A DNA stretch of 33,582 nucleotides. Source: an uncultured SAR86 cluster bacterium. GTDB taxonomy: Bacteria > Pseudomonadota > Gammaproteobacteria > Magnimaribacterales > D2472. The notes beneath the pieces are model-generated. The model was not told the DNA's origin. It saw only the letters and a program-made list of their open reading frames with translations, and did no database searches. This document shows positions 1 through 7,473 of the stretch, in pieces (position 1 is the stretch's first letter; each line of letters starts with the position of its first letter). The stretch is from the NCBI GenBank assembly GCA_902511425.1, contig CABXFE010000013.1, positions 1-33,582 on the forward strand, given 5' to 3'. The position numbers were made by a program, and so were the translations under genes.

Positions 1-1026
1 ATCTCTCAGCCCAAAGAGAAGTATGTTGAGTCACTATTTGAAGAATTAGTGACTAAGACTGGATTTAATAGTTTTGAAGAATGGGCTATTGAGTCTCAAA
101 CCACCGCCCTTATTGTTATAAAAAAAGACACAATTATTTATGAGAAATATTTTAATGGTTTTGTTAGAGATTCCTATTTCCACTCTCAATCTATGGCAAA
201 GTCGTTCATATCTTTTTTAATTGGAGCCGCTATTGATGATGGTCTAATCAAAAGTATAGAAGATTCAATAACTAACTATATTCCTGAACTTTTACAGCGT
301 GATCAGCGTTTTAAAAATATTTCCATAAAAGATTTGCTCGAAATGCGTTCTGGACTCGAATACAACACAAGCTTCATACCTTTAACAAATATTCATTCTC
401 CTTGGCATGACGAAGTAGTTAGCTATTACCACCCTAATGTTCGAAAATTACTACTTGAAAATGTAGAGATTTCATCTGAACCAGGAAAATATTTTCAATA
501 TTCTAATTACAACACAAGCTATTTGGGCTTGATTCTTGAAAGAGCTACTACTGTGTCAGTATCCAATTATTTGGAGCAGAAATTGTGGTCAAGAATAATG
601 GAATATGATGCGCTTTTCTCCAAAGATAGCAAAGAATCAAATTTTGAATATACGCCAAGTCGCTTGATTGCCCGAGCAATTGATTATGCTCGTTTTGGTC
701 AGCTTATGCTCAATGATGGAAATTGGTATGGAAATCAGCTTATATCAAAAGATTGGATTCAGGAATCTACCCAAGAAAACAAATCCATTTCTCGTGACAT
801 ATATCCTAAGTGGTTTGGAAGAAGCGACAAAAGAATTTACTATAATTACCATTGGTGGGGTCATGTGAATAGTGATGGTACTTTCAATTTCTATGCAAAT
901 GGAAATCTTGGGCAGAACATCTATATTATCCCTGATAAAGAAACTGTGATTGTTCACCTTGGTAATTCACTGAAATATTATAGTAGTGATTTTGATTTAT
1001 GGGATGTTGCTTTGCAGCTGAATTAG
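1..1026 (+). CDS. Serine hydrolase, class C beta-lactamase family (5' partial)
   Basis: This is a penicillin-binding-like serine hydrolase. The ORF track starts it at a GTG at 49, but the frame is open all the way to base 1, so the true start lies outside the window and the listed start is probably false. Visible motifs are SMAK (residues 48-51 of the track protein), the S-x-x-K nucleophile and base; YSN near residue 150, the Y-x-N motif; and a C-terminal NGNLGQ segment at the position of the third motif. The family includes esterases, D-aminopeptidases and 6-aminohexanoate-dimer hydrolases, and the substrate cannot be told from sequence. The gap downstream to the next gene is 124 bases. Confidence 0.85.
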   Translation: MSQPKEKYVESLFEELVTKTGFNSFEEWAIESQTTALIVIKKDTIIYEKYFNGFVRDSYFHSQSMAKSFISFLIGAAIDDGLIKSIEDSITNYIPELLQRDQRFKNISIKDLLEMRSGLEYNTSFIPLTNIHSPWHDEVVSYYHPNVRKLLLENVEISSEPGKYFQYSNYNTSYLGLILERATTVSVSNYLEQKLWSRIMEYDALFSKDSKESNFEYTPSRLIARAIDYARFGQLMLNDGNWYGNQLISKDWIQESTQENKSISRDIYPKWFGRSDKRIYYNYHWWGHVNSDGTFNFYANGNLGQNIYIIPDKETVIVHLGNSLKYYSSDFDLWDVALQLN

Positions 1027-1150
1027 AAATTAATTGATAACAATGAATTGTTTGAGTTGGATAGGGAAATCACAACTATTATTAAGGAGGAGTTAATTGT
1101 CGTTTAAATTTAGTCCGTTACCGTGGAGCAGAACATAACAGCTAATTAAC

Positions 1151-1768
1151 ATGGGTATATTGTTATCAATTCATATATTGGCTGGAACAATTGCTCTTCT
1201 TTGTGCTGCCCTGGCAGTTTCATCTGAGAAAGGAAAAAAATTCCATGTTCTTTCAGGTAGAACATATTTCTGGTGCATGGTTGGTATTTTCTTAACAGCT
1301 ATTCCAATGTCAATTATTAATAGCAATACCTTTTTATTTCTGATAGCAATTTTTTCTTTCTATTTAGCTTTTGCAGGCATGCGTTTTGCTAAAAATAGAA
1401 AAGGTATAGCGACGACAATTGATTGGATCGCGGTTAGTTTAATGATTTTATCGGGATTGGGGATGTGGGCATTGGCTATAACTTACTTCATAAGTGACAA
1501 TTCTCAATACATAACACTTCTCGTTTTTGGATTTATTGCACTAGCGCTCGGATACGGAGACTATAGAAGCCACAAGAATAAAACAGCAACAGGAAAAGAG
1601 AGAATTGCAAAGCATCTAACCAATATGATGGCTGGAACCATAGCTGTTATTACTGCTGTTTTAGTTGTCAATGTTAATATTGAGCCTATATGGATATGGT
1701 GGGTATTACCGACGGTGGTGATTACGCCAATCATCTCTTACTGGAATAAAAAAACTTTGTCACCGTGA
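1151..1768 (+). CDS. DUF2306-like multi-pass membrane protein
   Basis: A 205-residue integral membrane protein with about six or seven hydrophobic segments spread over its whole length. The start, with HILAGTIALLCAALAV followed by a basic HVLSGRTYFW segment, resembles DUF2306 proteins, whose function is not established. The ATG at 1151 is the first good start: an in-frame TTG at 1097 sits behind a strong AAGGAGG but runs into a TAA at 1136, giving only a 13-codon leader-like ORF. It stands alone, with 124 bases before it and 70 after. Membrane placement is secure; the family name is moderately secure. Confidence 0.7.
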   Translation: MGILLSIHILAGTIALLCAALAVSSEKGKKFHVLSGRTYFWCMVGIFLTAIPMSIINSNTFLFLIAIFSFYLAFAGMRFAKNRKGIATTIDWIAVSLMILSGLGMWALAITYFISDNSQYITLLVFGFIALALGYGDYRSHKNKTATGKERIAKHLTNMMAGTIAVITAVLVVNVNIEPIWIWWVLPTVVITPIISYWNKKTLSP

Positions 1769-1838
1769 AAAAGTTATTCACTGTTTCAATACACTCCGTT
1801 ACTGTCGAGTAAATAAAGATTAGTTTTTAGACTATACG

Positions 1839-2126
1839 ATGGAAATAAATTGGGTGATCTTAGGCTGGTTAATCGACATGACTCTTAATGGTTTTGTTTG
1901 GCTTGTTATTGCCTCAATTTTTCTTTTATTAATCGATGTGACTGATAAATGGACAAGAAAAGCTATTCAATGGATGGGTGAGGTTGATGAATGGATAAGA
2001 ATATATATAGAGAAATCATTTGAATGGATTCAAAAGAAGAATCTTCAAATACTTTCTAGCATCACTTTGTTGATTATCTTTGGTATTCTTGCTCAACTGG
2101 GAATAATACCAAAGCTGATATCTTAA
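1839..2126 (+). CDS. Small two-TM membrane protein, unknown
   Basis: A 95-residue protein that I do not recognise. It has a hydrophobic segment at about residues 5-35, a Trp-rich amphipathic middle with several charged residues (KWTRKAIQWMGEVDEW and following), and a second membrane helix at about 70-92. This looks like a small inner-membrane protein with a central loop lying on the membrane surface. It follows the DUF2306-like gene on the same strand. The upstream 70 bases repeat a short sequence seen before the previous gene (TCCGTTAC-GT-GAG). Confidence 0.55.
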   Translation: MEINWVILGWLIDMTLNGFVWLVIASIFLLLIDVTDKWTRKAIQWMGEVDEWIRIYIEKSFEWIQKKNLQILSSITLLIIFGILAQLGIIPKLIS

Positions 2127-2165
2127 TATAAAGGACGCTCAAAAAATGAAGCTTTATTGGCTCTG

Positions 2166-2179
2166 TTTTGAGCTCAAAA
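2166..2179. repeat. 14-bp perfect palindrome
   Basis: TTTTGAGCTCAAAA is a perfect palindrome in the 137-base gap between the small membrane protein and the DNA glycosylase. It also lies inside a possible 15-codon ORF at 2146-2193 with an upstream AAGGA. It could be an operator or a weak hairpin. No U-tract follows it, so it is a poor terminator. Confidence 0.4.
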
Positions 2180-2263
2180 GAATAGTAAGATAATTTATAT
2201 GATTGTTTTATTTTTGCATTCTTGAGGCAGTCATCTCATAGCCAGAAGATTTCAGGTGAGCCA

Positions 2264-2851
2264 ATGAGCGCAAGTGAAGCCCATGCTTTTTTGCTGCAAA
2301 CCGCTAAAAAAGAAAAGCATCATGCCTTTTTTAAATTTATGCAAAGCTCAAAGGTTTTATCAATAGAGACAAGAATTGATAGTTCGCTAACGTTAAAATA
2401 TTTTTTAGTTAAAACAATTATCGGTCAGCAAGTCTCTACCAAAGCGGCACAGTCTATTTGGCAAAAAGTCAAAATTGCCCTCGATAAATATCAATCAAAA
2501 ATTACACTAGATATATTAAAAGATCAGGGCCTATCAAAACCAAAAGCATCATACATTCTCGGCATCATGCAAGATCAAAGAATTGAAAATATGACAGTGG
2601 ACAAATTAAAGCAGCTAACCCCAGAAGATTTAACACAATTTTTTTTACAACTTAAGGGTGTGGGGCCCTGGACATTGGGCGTTGTCAGAATGTTTTTTAT
2701 TCAAGACACAGATGTCTTTCTAGAGGGCGATTTAGGAATTAACAAAGCGCTAAAAAATTTTTTTAGTTCCGATAGCTACGTAGGACACCACTATTCTCCC
2801 TATCGAACTTACCTCTGCCTCTATTTATGGAAGAGCCTCAATAATTCTTAA
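2264..2851 (+). CDS. DNA-3-methyladenine glycosylase, HhH-GPD family
   Basis: A base-excision repair glycosylase that removes alkylated purines. The IIGQQVSTKAA segment is typical of the AlkA/MAG helical core. The helix-hairpin-helix is LKGVGPWTLGVV, and the following VFLEGDLGINKAL carries the Asp at the catalytic position (AlkA has VFLPDD). At 195 residues it lacks the N-terminal domain of E. coli AlkA and resembles the short MAG-type forms. The ORF track begins at a TTG (2222). I prefer the ATG at 2264 because AGGTGA lies 7 bases before it and the extra 14 residues do not look like family sequence. Confidence 0.85.
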   Translation: MSASEAHAFLLQTAKKEKHHAFFKFMQSSKVLSIETRIDSSLTLKYFLVKTIIGQQVSTKAAQSIWQKVKIALDKYQSKITLDILKDQGLSKPKASYILGIMQDQRIENMTVDKLKQLTPEDLTQFFLQLKGVGPWTLGVVRMFFIQDTDVFLEGDLGINKALKNFFSSDSYVGHHYSPYRTYLCLYLWKSLNNS

Positions 2852-2943
2852 AAAAATTTTGAGCTTTCTTGCCAAATTAAGTTGTAAAATTTTGAATTTA
2901 AAAGTGGTATAAAGTTTATGATATGCCCAAACGGTAAAAATTA

Positions 2944-3837
2944 ATGAAACCCTTAATACTTGATTGTGCGCTAGGAACTGAACTTGAAAATCGTGGCGAA
3001 TATCTGCCGAGCTTTAAAACTTCTATTTGGTCAGCGTATTGCCTTATTCACAAACCAGAAGTTATTAAACAAATACATATAGACAATATAGAGGCTGGTG
3101 CAGATGTTATCACTACGTCAAATTATCAGGCAACTCCTGAATTATTGAAACGTGAACCATCTGCTCCACCATATGACGATTTAGCAAAGCGATCTCTAGA
3201 ACTATGTAAAGAAGCAATAATTAAAACAGGGGCTAAAACTAAAATCGCAGGATGCTATCCTCCCATTCATGTTACTTTTAGACCTGACTTAAGCTCAAAA
3301 GAAAAAAAATTAAGAAAGTTTTATGAGACATTAGGTGAAATCTATCAGAATAATGTTGATGTGATTATTTGTGAGACCATGGCATCAATTTATGAGGGCA
3401 CTATCGCCGCATCAACCGCAAAAAATTTTTCTGAAACAGTTTGGCTAAGCTGGACAACCAGAGGAAATAAATTAAATAGACTGCCGAGCACTGAGCTATT
3501 AGATCTTGCTATTAGTGAAGGTTTAAAGCTAGACATTGATTGTCAATTGGTTAATTGTGTTCATGCAGATACAGCAAGCCTAGCAATTGAGAAATTAAAA
3601 AAAGAAAAAAGTTATGGAATTTATGCTAATTCTTCGATATACAAAAAAAATAAATTAGAAGGATTTGTGAGTGATTCAGATGAGTGGCATTATCATAATC
3701 ATCAGCCTATTACTCCAGAAGATTATAAAGAGTTTGTACTGGAGTGGATCGACAGAGGGGCCTCTATCATTGGTGGATGCTGCAGAACTACAACCGAGCA
3801 CATAAAAGAAATAAAGAAAGTTGTGGATCAGCTATGA
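2944..3837 (+). CDS. mmuM: Homocysteine S-methyltransferase (MmuM-like)
   Basis: A cobalamin-independent, zinc-dependent methyltransferase that makes methionine from homocysteine and a donor such as S-methylmethionine. It opens with LILDCALGTELENRG, the family TIM-barrel start. The three zinc cysteines are visible as LVNCVHAD and the C-terminal GGCCRTT, which matches E. coli MmuM closely. Its 297 residues are normal for the family. The stop overlaps the start of the next gene (ATGA), so the two are translationally coupled. A second, BHMT-type homocysteine methyltransferase lies at 11799. No riboswitch-like element is seen upstream of this one. The methyl donor is not determinable. Confidence 0.85.
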   Translation: MKPLILDCALGTELENRGEYLPSFKTSIWSAYCLIHKPEVIKQIHIDNIEAGADVITTSNYQATPELLKREPSAPPYDDLAKRSLELCKEAIIKTGAKTKIAGCYPPIHVTFRPDLSSKEKKLRKFYETLGEIYQNNVDVIICETMASIYEGTIAASTAKNFSETVWLSWTTRGNKLNRLPSTELLDLAISEGLKLDIDCQLVNCVHADTASLAIEKLKKEKSYGIYANSSIYKKNKLEGFVSDSDEWHYHNHQPITPEDYKEFVLEWIDRGASIIGGCCRTTTEHIKEIKKVVDQL

Positions 3838-4199
3838 ATTGGTATTTAGTTACAGGAGCGCTTATTTCTTTGGTTGGAGTGCTTTTTCATGGTGCAGCAG
3901 GCCAAAAAAAATATATGGGCAACATTTATAAAAGTGAAATGGAGGAATTAACCAAATCTTTAAGCCTAGTTTCATGGCATATTTTTACTATCTTCCTTTT
4001 TATCAGCGCGTTAACTTTATTTTCTATATCCTATAACCCGGAACTTGCCATGGCCGCTTATCCAATTATTGGAGTTAATCTTTTAGGCTCTCTGCTATTC
4101 ATTTTCCTTGGACTGGGAAAGCATAAGGTTTTATTAAAAATGCCTGGAGCATACTTGATGGGAAGTGCCGCTCTTTTTGCCTCGTTAGGTATTTTATAG
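3834..4199 (+). CDS. Small 4-TM membrane protein, unknown
   Basis: The ORF track starts this frame at 3744, inside the methyltransferase. The real start is the ATG at 3834, which overlaps the upstream stop as ATGA and gives a 121-residue protein. It has four hydrophobic segments (about 1-18, 45-65, 72-95 and 100-120) and a conserved-looking LFHGAAGQKKYM segment after the first helix. I cannot name the family. The tight coupling to the homocysteine methyltransferase suggests co-expression, but a functional link is not shown. Confidence 0.65.
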   Translation: MNWYLVTGALISLVGVLFHGAAGQKKYMGNIYKSEMEELTKSLSLVSWHIFTIFLFISALTLFSISYNPELAMAAYPIIGVNLLGSLLFIFLGLGKHKVLLKMPGAYLMGSAALFASLGIL

Positions 4200-4226
4200 A
4201 TCTTCAATATTTCAATAGGCTGGTAG

Positions 4227-4700
4227 ATGAAAAATCTAAACATTGTTTCCTTTAAAAAAAAATATAAAGCAGATTTTGAAAAACTTAATCGCGAATGGAT
4301 TGAAGAATTCTTTCAAATGGAAGATGAGGATTTTTATACCCTTCAAAATCCCGAGTCTTATGTAATAGAAAAGAATGGTGAAATTTTTTTTGCTCTATAT
4401 GATCAAAAAGTAATAGGAACAGCGGCAATGATACCTTTTTCGGATTCTTTATTTGAGTTGGCAAAAATGTCAGTTATGAAAAGTTTTCAAGGAAGGGGAG
4501 TTGGCAAATTATTACTAAAAAGATGTATTTTGTTTGCACAAGAAAGACAGGCAGATGAAATTTTTCTTTTAACCAATGATGTTTTAAAGCCCGCCCTTAA
4601 TCTTTATTTATCTTGCGGATTTAAAATAAGAGACAAGTATGATGATGAAAGATACAAAAGAGGGAATACTAAAATGACTTTAATTTTGAAAGATCAATAA
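4227..4700 (+). CDS. GNAT-family N-acetyltransferase
   Basis: A 157-residue acetyl-CoA-dependent acetyltransferase. The acetyl-CoA pyrophosphate loop is visible as QGRGVGKLLL (Q/R-x-x-G-x-G), followed by a C-terminal segment with ALNLYLSCGFK, typical of motif B. The preceding beta strand, ELAKMSV, fits motif A. The substrate is unknown. It starts with ATG at 4227, 27 bases after the 4-TM gene, and ends 3 bases before the HXXEE gene, so it is probably cotranscribed with both. Confidence 0.85.
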   Translation: MKNLNIVSFKKKYKADFEKLNREWIEEFFQMEDEDFYTLQNPESYVIEKNGEIFFALYDQKVIGTAAMIPFSDSLFELAKMSVMKSFQGRGVGKLLLKRCILFAQERQADEIFLLTNDVLKPALNLYLSCGFKIRDKYDDERYKRGNTKMTLILKDQ

Positions 4701-4703
4701 TAT

Positions 4704-5237
4704 ATGAAAGAGTTCAAGAATTTAATTGTGTTAGGACCGCTAATATATGCACTGCATCATTTTGAGGAGCACGTAATTTTTAATTTCAGGGACTGGCGTC
4801 TTGCCTACTTTGCTGATAATAATCCTATTCCTACAGAAGAGGTGCTCATCAGACTTATAGCACTTCTTTTAATTTTTGTTTTTGTTCATTTGATTAAAAA
4901 TAATAGAGGCAGCGCCCACATAGTCTTGTTTTTTCTAATGACAACCCAAGTGGTGAATGCATTTTTTCATATATTTTTCAGCTTCTACTTTTATGACTTT
5001 AGCCCTGGAGCCATCACTGCAGTATTGCTATATTTGCCTATTAATTTCTTAATTATTAGGTCTGCATTCCAAGAGGGATTTATAGGCAGCTATCTTGAGT
5101 TATGCCTGCTTTTTGTTGCTGGCATAACCACTTTTGCTTTGTTTGAATTAATTGGCCCACAAGTTATCGCTTACACCGTTTTGCTAACGCCAATTTATTA
5201 CATCATGATGAATAGGATGGAATCAGTAAAAAATTAA
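4704..5237 (+). CDS. HXXEE-domain membrane protein
   Basis: A 177-residue integral membrane protein of the HXXEE family. The name-giving motif is HHFEEH near residue 16-21, followed by a charged stretch. A second family feature, N-x-x-x-H (VVNAFFHIFF) followed by SPGAITAVLLYLP, is also visible. Conserved His/Glu residues facing the membrane suggest a metal-dependent enzyme, but no reaction is established for the family. Six or so hydrophobic segments are seen. Its last four bases overlap the convergent XRE regulator gene, so the two operons meet tail to tail without a visible terminator. Confidence 0.75.
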   Translation: MKEFKNLIVLGPLIYALHHFEEHVIFNFRDWRLAYFADNNPIPTEEVLIRLIALLLIFVFVHLIKNNRGSAHIVLFFLMTTQVVNAFFHIFFSFYFYDFSPGAITAVLLYLPINFLIIRSAFQEGFIGSYLELCLLFVAGITTFALFELIGPQVIAYTVLLTPIYYIMMNRMESVKN

Positions 5238-5467
5238 GGCAGCTTAAAGAGCTTCTCAACACTACAATCTAATGTTTTGGCTATCTTTAATGCTAAAACA
5301 GTGGAGGGTACATAAACACCGTTTTCAATGGCGTTAATGCTTTTTCTGGAAACCTCCGCACTCTCAGACAGCTCCTGTTGAGTTAAACCAGCAGCTTTTC
5401 TGAGCTCCTCTAAATTATTTAAAAGTTTTTCATGACTCTTACCCACTTTTTGATTCCCGGTAGTCAC
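5234..5467 (-). CDS. XRE-family HTH transcriptional regulator
   Basis: A 77-residue Cro/CI-type DNA-binding protein. The helix-turn-helix lies at about residues 18-70: LRKAAGLTQQELSESAEVS, then RKSINAIENG and a final PSTVLALKIAKTLDCSVEKLF. It has no effector domain. The start codon lies inside the upstream membrane-protein gene (29-base overlap), so it is expressed with the two membrane proteins. Small HTH regulators encoded after membrane proteins are a recurrent arrangement in which the membrane partner is thought to influence the regulator. It probably controls its own operon, where a long inverted repeat is found (6393-6443). Confidence 0.85.
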   Translation of the reverse strand: MTTGNQKVGKSHEKLLNNLEELRKAAGLTQQELSESAEVSRKSINAIENGVYVPSTVLALKIAKTLDCSVEKLFKLP

Positions 5468-5969
5468 CTAGAGAAAACCAAACCAAGAGCATTCCAAAAA
5501 TAAGCCATGCGAAAGCTGCTATTTGATAAATCATGTTGTTAGCTAATTCGTAGCTCCAATTAGACCAATCCTGAATTGAGAATAGTACAAAAACACCAAC
5601 TCCATTTATAAAATATCCAACTGCAGCAGTTTTGTAATATCTAAGGGCAGTATATTCATCATACAAAACATTATTCTTTTGCTGATCACCAAAATAATAG
5701 GATGCAGTTAAATAGCCAGATACCAAGAAAACCAAAATACCAGGCGCAAACATTATATTATTGCTAGTAATATGCCAGCCTAAGTCTGCTCCAGATAATT
5801 CAAGCAACAAATAGCCTGCAAAAAATATTTGGAAAAGACCAGAAATAAAAACCAATATAAATCTTTTTAGGTGCGTTACCTCCCAGTTAACTTTTCCCGA
5901 AAGAATCACCCATGCAAAAGCTGTTACCCCAAGAGTTGCAATTAACCAAATATAGAAATTAATATCCAT
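5439..5969 (-). CDS. Membrane protein cotranscribed with XRE regulator, unknown
   Basis: A 176-residue protein with about five hydrophobic segments (residues 4-24, 34-58, 70-90, 112-132 and 147-168) and a short charged C-terminus (DYRESKSG). No family is recognised. Its ATG overlaps the stop of the upstream gene by one base (TAATG), and its own end overlaps the HTH gene, so all three are translationally coupled. The arrangement suggests a membrane module paired with the regulator, either as sensor or as target. Confidence 0.65.
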   Translation of the reverse strand: MDINFYIWLIATLGVTAFAWVILSGKVNWEVTHLKRFILVFISGLFQIFFAGYLLLELSGADLGWHITSNNIMFAPGILVFLVSGYLTASYYFGDQQKNNVLYDEYTALRYYKTAAVGYFINGVGVFVLFSIQDWSNWSYELANNMIYQIAAFAWLIFGMLLVWFSLGDYRESKSG

Positions 5970-6376
5970 TATTTCTTCTCAAACGAATCTACGGCTTTGT
6001 TAATTTCGCTGCTTTCATTTGGGTAAATGTATCCTGCAATTAAAGAGCCAACCCCAATGGTGCCTACCAAAGCGCCAACTCCCATTAAGATATTAGGCCC
6101 AGTTATGCTCCCAAAAAGAAATAAACCAAAACCTACAAACATAGCTATCACACCATTTCTTCTATAGTCAATTGGCTTTTTTTTATCTTTAAAATTTTCT
6201 AATAAATCTTCAACATCAGAAGGATTTTCTAAGTTTTTAGAAATAGAAACCATAGCCGCATATTTGTCTTTGTCTGATTTAGTGCTGTAGTAAAAGATCA
6301 CCCATACTAATAATACAGGCATTAATATTGCCACCCAACCAGTACCAACAGCCATCACGCCAGTAAATTCATCCAC
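5969..6376 (-). CDS. Membrane protein, first gene of XRE operon, unknown
   Basis: A 135-residue protein: an N-terminal membrane helix (about 8-28), a charged cytoplasmic stretch rich in Lys, Asp and Glu (about 30-72), then two helices (about 75-92 and 95-116) and a charged tail. No family is recognised. It starts with GTG at 6376 behind a strong Shine-Dalgarno (AAGGAG on the minus strand, 6 bases away). It is the first gene of the operon. The stop overlaps the next ATG. Confidence 0.65.
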   Translation of the reverse strand: MDEFTGVMAVGTGWVAILMPVLLVWVIFYYSTKSDKDKYAAMVSISKNLENPSDVEDLLENFKDKKKPIDYRRNGVIAMFVGFGLFLFGSITGPNILMGVGALVGTIGVGSLIAGYIYPNESSEINKAVDSFEKK

Positions 6377-6392
6377 TATCTTCTCCTTTAAA

Positions 6393-6443
6393 AAATGTAA
6401 CGCAAAGGTATCATTAATATTTTGAGAAGTAAAGGTTACATTT
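6393..6443. promoter_or_regulatory. Inverted repeat flanking the XRE-operon promoter
   Basis: AAATGTAAC at 6393-6401 is the exact reverse complement of GTTACATTT at 6435-6443, with 33 bases between. On the minus strand the spacer holds a possible promoter, TTTACT, 17 bases, then TGATACCTT (extended -10 type), and the left arm sits just before the Shine-Dalgarno. This is a plausible operator pair for the XRE protein encoded in the operon. Binding is inference. Confidence 0.45.
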
Positions 6444-6513
6444 AAAAAAAATAAAAGAACTTTCAGGTTGGTAATTAGTGAGAAATGAAATAATTGCTAA
6501 TTTAGTTTATATT

Positions 6514-6564
6514 ATGCCTATGTGTGATTGCTGTAGCTGCTGTAACTGCGATTGTTGCTCATAA
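6514..6564 (+). CDS. Poly-cysteine 16-residue microprotein or leader peptide
   Basis: The ORF encodes MPMCDCCSCCNCDCCS: 8 of 16 residues are Cys, spaced by Asp, Ser and Asn only. It is too short for the ORF track. It stands alone in a 254-base gap between the divergent XRE operon and gloB, on the same strand as gloB and 66 bases upstream of it. No Shine-Dalgarno is seen; the region before it is AT-rich, so it may be leaderless. The last codons and stop lie inside a 10-bp hairpin followed by a T-rich stretch. It could be a metal-binding peptide, a metallothionein-like miniature, or a Cys-codon attenuator leader for gloB. Translation is unproven, but such a Cys run is very unlikely by chance in an AT-rich gap. 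Confidence 0.5.
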   Translation: MPMCDCCSCCNCDCCS

Positions 6565-6585
6565 GCAACGATTAGAGTTTTCTTT
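6550..6585 (+). terminator. Hairpin at end of poly-Cys ORF (attenuator or terminator)
   Basis: GATTGTTGCT (6550-6559) pairs with AGCAACGATT (6564-6573) across a CATA loop: ten pairs, two of them G-U. After a four-base gap (AGAG) comes TTTTCTTT. The stop codon of the poly-Cys ORF spans loop and 3' arm, so a translating ribosome would disrupt the stem. This could be a weak intrinsic terminator of the small ORF or an attenuator before gloB. The low GC content and the gap before the U-tract limit confidence. Confidence 0.45.
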
Positions 6586-6630
6586 ATACTTTCTGTTTAA
6601 CGGTTTTCGTATTTCTATATCAAAAATAAA

Positions 6631-7428
6631 ATGCTAATAAAGCAAATACCCATCCGAAACGACTTAAAAAATTACATGTACCTAATGGCATGTGAAAAAA
6701 CATCTGAGGCTATAGCCATAGATCCATTGGATCATGCCTTATGCCTTGAGACGGCAAAGCAAATGGGGTGGAAAATAACCATCGTTGCTAATACTCATCA
6801 TCATCATGATCATATTGGTGGCAATGGCCCGGTGATTGCTGCGACAGGCGCTGAGTTGGTTTCTCATAAAGATGCAATGGATGCCATACCCAACGTTGAC
6901 AGGGGTTTAATGTCTGGAGATGAATTGCAGTGCGGCGACTTCATTTTAAATGTGCTGGACACACCAGGACATACGATGAGCCACATCTGTTTATATTTTC
7001 CAGGGAGTGCAGATGAGCAGCCTGCATTATTTTGTGGAGATACATTGTTTAATGCAGGAGTAGGCAGGTGTGATTTTGGTGGCGAGCCTAAAATTCTCCA
7101 TAAGACTTTTGAAGATCATATTTTCCCACTTTCTGATGATGTTAGGATCTTCCCAGGCCATGATTATATTGAAAATAATTTAGAGTTTACTCTTGATCGT
7201 GAGCCTGACAATAAGACTGCACTTTCTCTGCGAGACAAATTTAAAAACGGCTTGGATGCAGAAAGTTTTGTTAGTGATATTGGTCTAGAGCGCCAAATCA
7301 ATGTTTTCTTTAGACTTAATGAAAATCAGGTAAGGGCAGGGCTCGCATTAAGCCTTGATCTGGATGTGGCAAGTTTTGATAACCAAAAAACCTTTATTGG
7401 TCTGCGTAAATTAAGGGATACTTGGTAG
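6631..7428 (+). CDS. gloB: Hydroxyacylglutathione hydrolase (glyoxalase II)
   Basis: A cytoplasmic metallo-beta-lactamase-fold enzyme that hydrolyses S-lactoylglutathione to lactate and glutathione, the second step of methylglyoxal detoxification. The binuclear metal motif THHHHDH lies at residues 55-61, followed by the other ligands in DTPGHTMSH, FCGDTLFNAGVGRC and FPGHDY. The C-terminal substrate-binding domain is present and ends in FIGLRKLRDTW, as in GloB. Its 265 residues are normal for the family. It lies 66 bases downstream of the poly-Cys ORF and may share its transcript. Confidence 0.93.
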   Translation: MLIKQIPIRNDLKNYMYLMACEKTSEAIAIDPLDHALCLETAKQMGWKITIVANTHHHHDHIGGNGPVIAATGAELVSHKDAMDAIPNVDRGLMSGDELQCGDFILNVLDTPGHTMSHICLYFPGSADEQPALFCGDTLFNAGVGRCDFGGEPKILHKTFEDHIFPLSDDVRIFPGHDYIENNLEFTLDREPDNKTALSLRDKFKNGLDAESFVSDIGLERQINVFFRLNENQVRAGLALSLDLDVASFDNQKTFIGLRKLRDTW

Positions 7429-7473
7429 GAACTAAGACACCACTTGACGAGTATGCTTTAATGGTTGCAGTAA

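Noticed and set aside
1027-1150. Possible integron attC-like site or cassette boundary
   Set aside because: A 6-bp AACAAT-ATTGTT hairpin is present, but no GTTRRRY core sites or integrase.
3744-3833. ORF-track extension of the 4-TM gene into the methyltransferase
   Set aside because: The extension overlaps the GGCC zinc-site coding region, and ATG 3834 is a standard ATGA coupled start.
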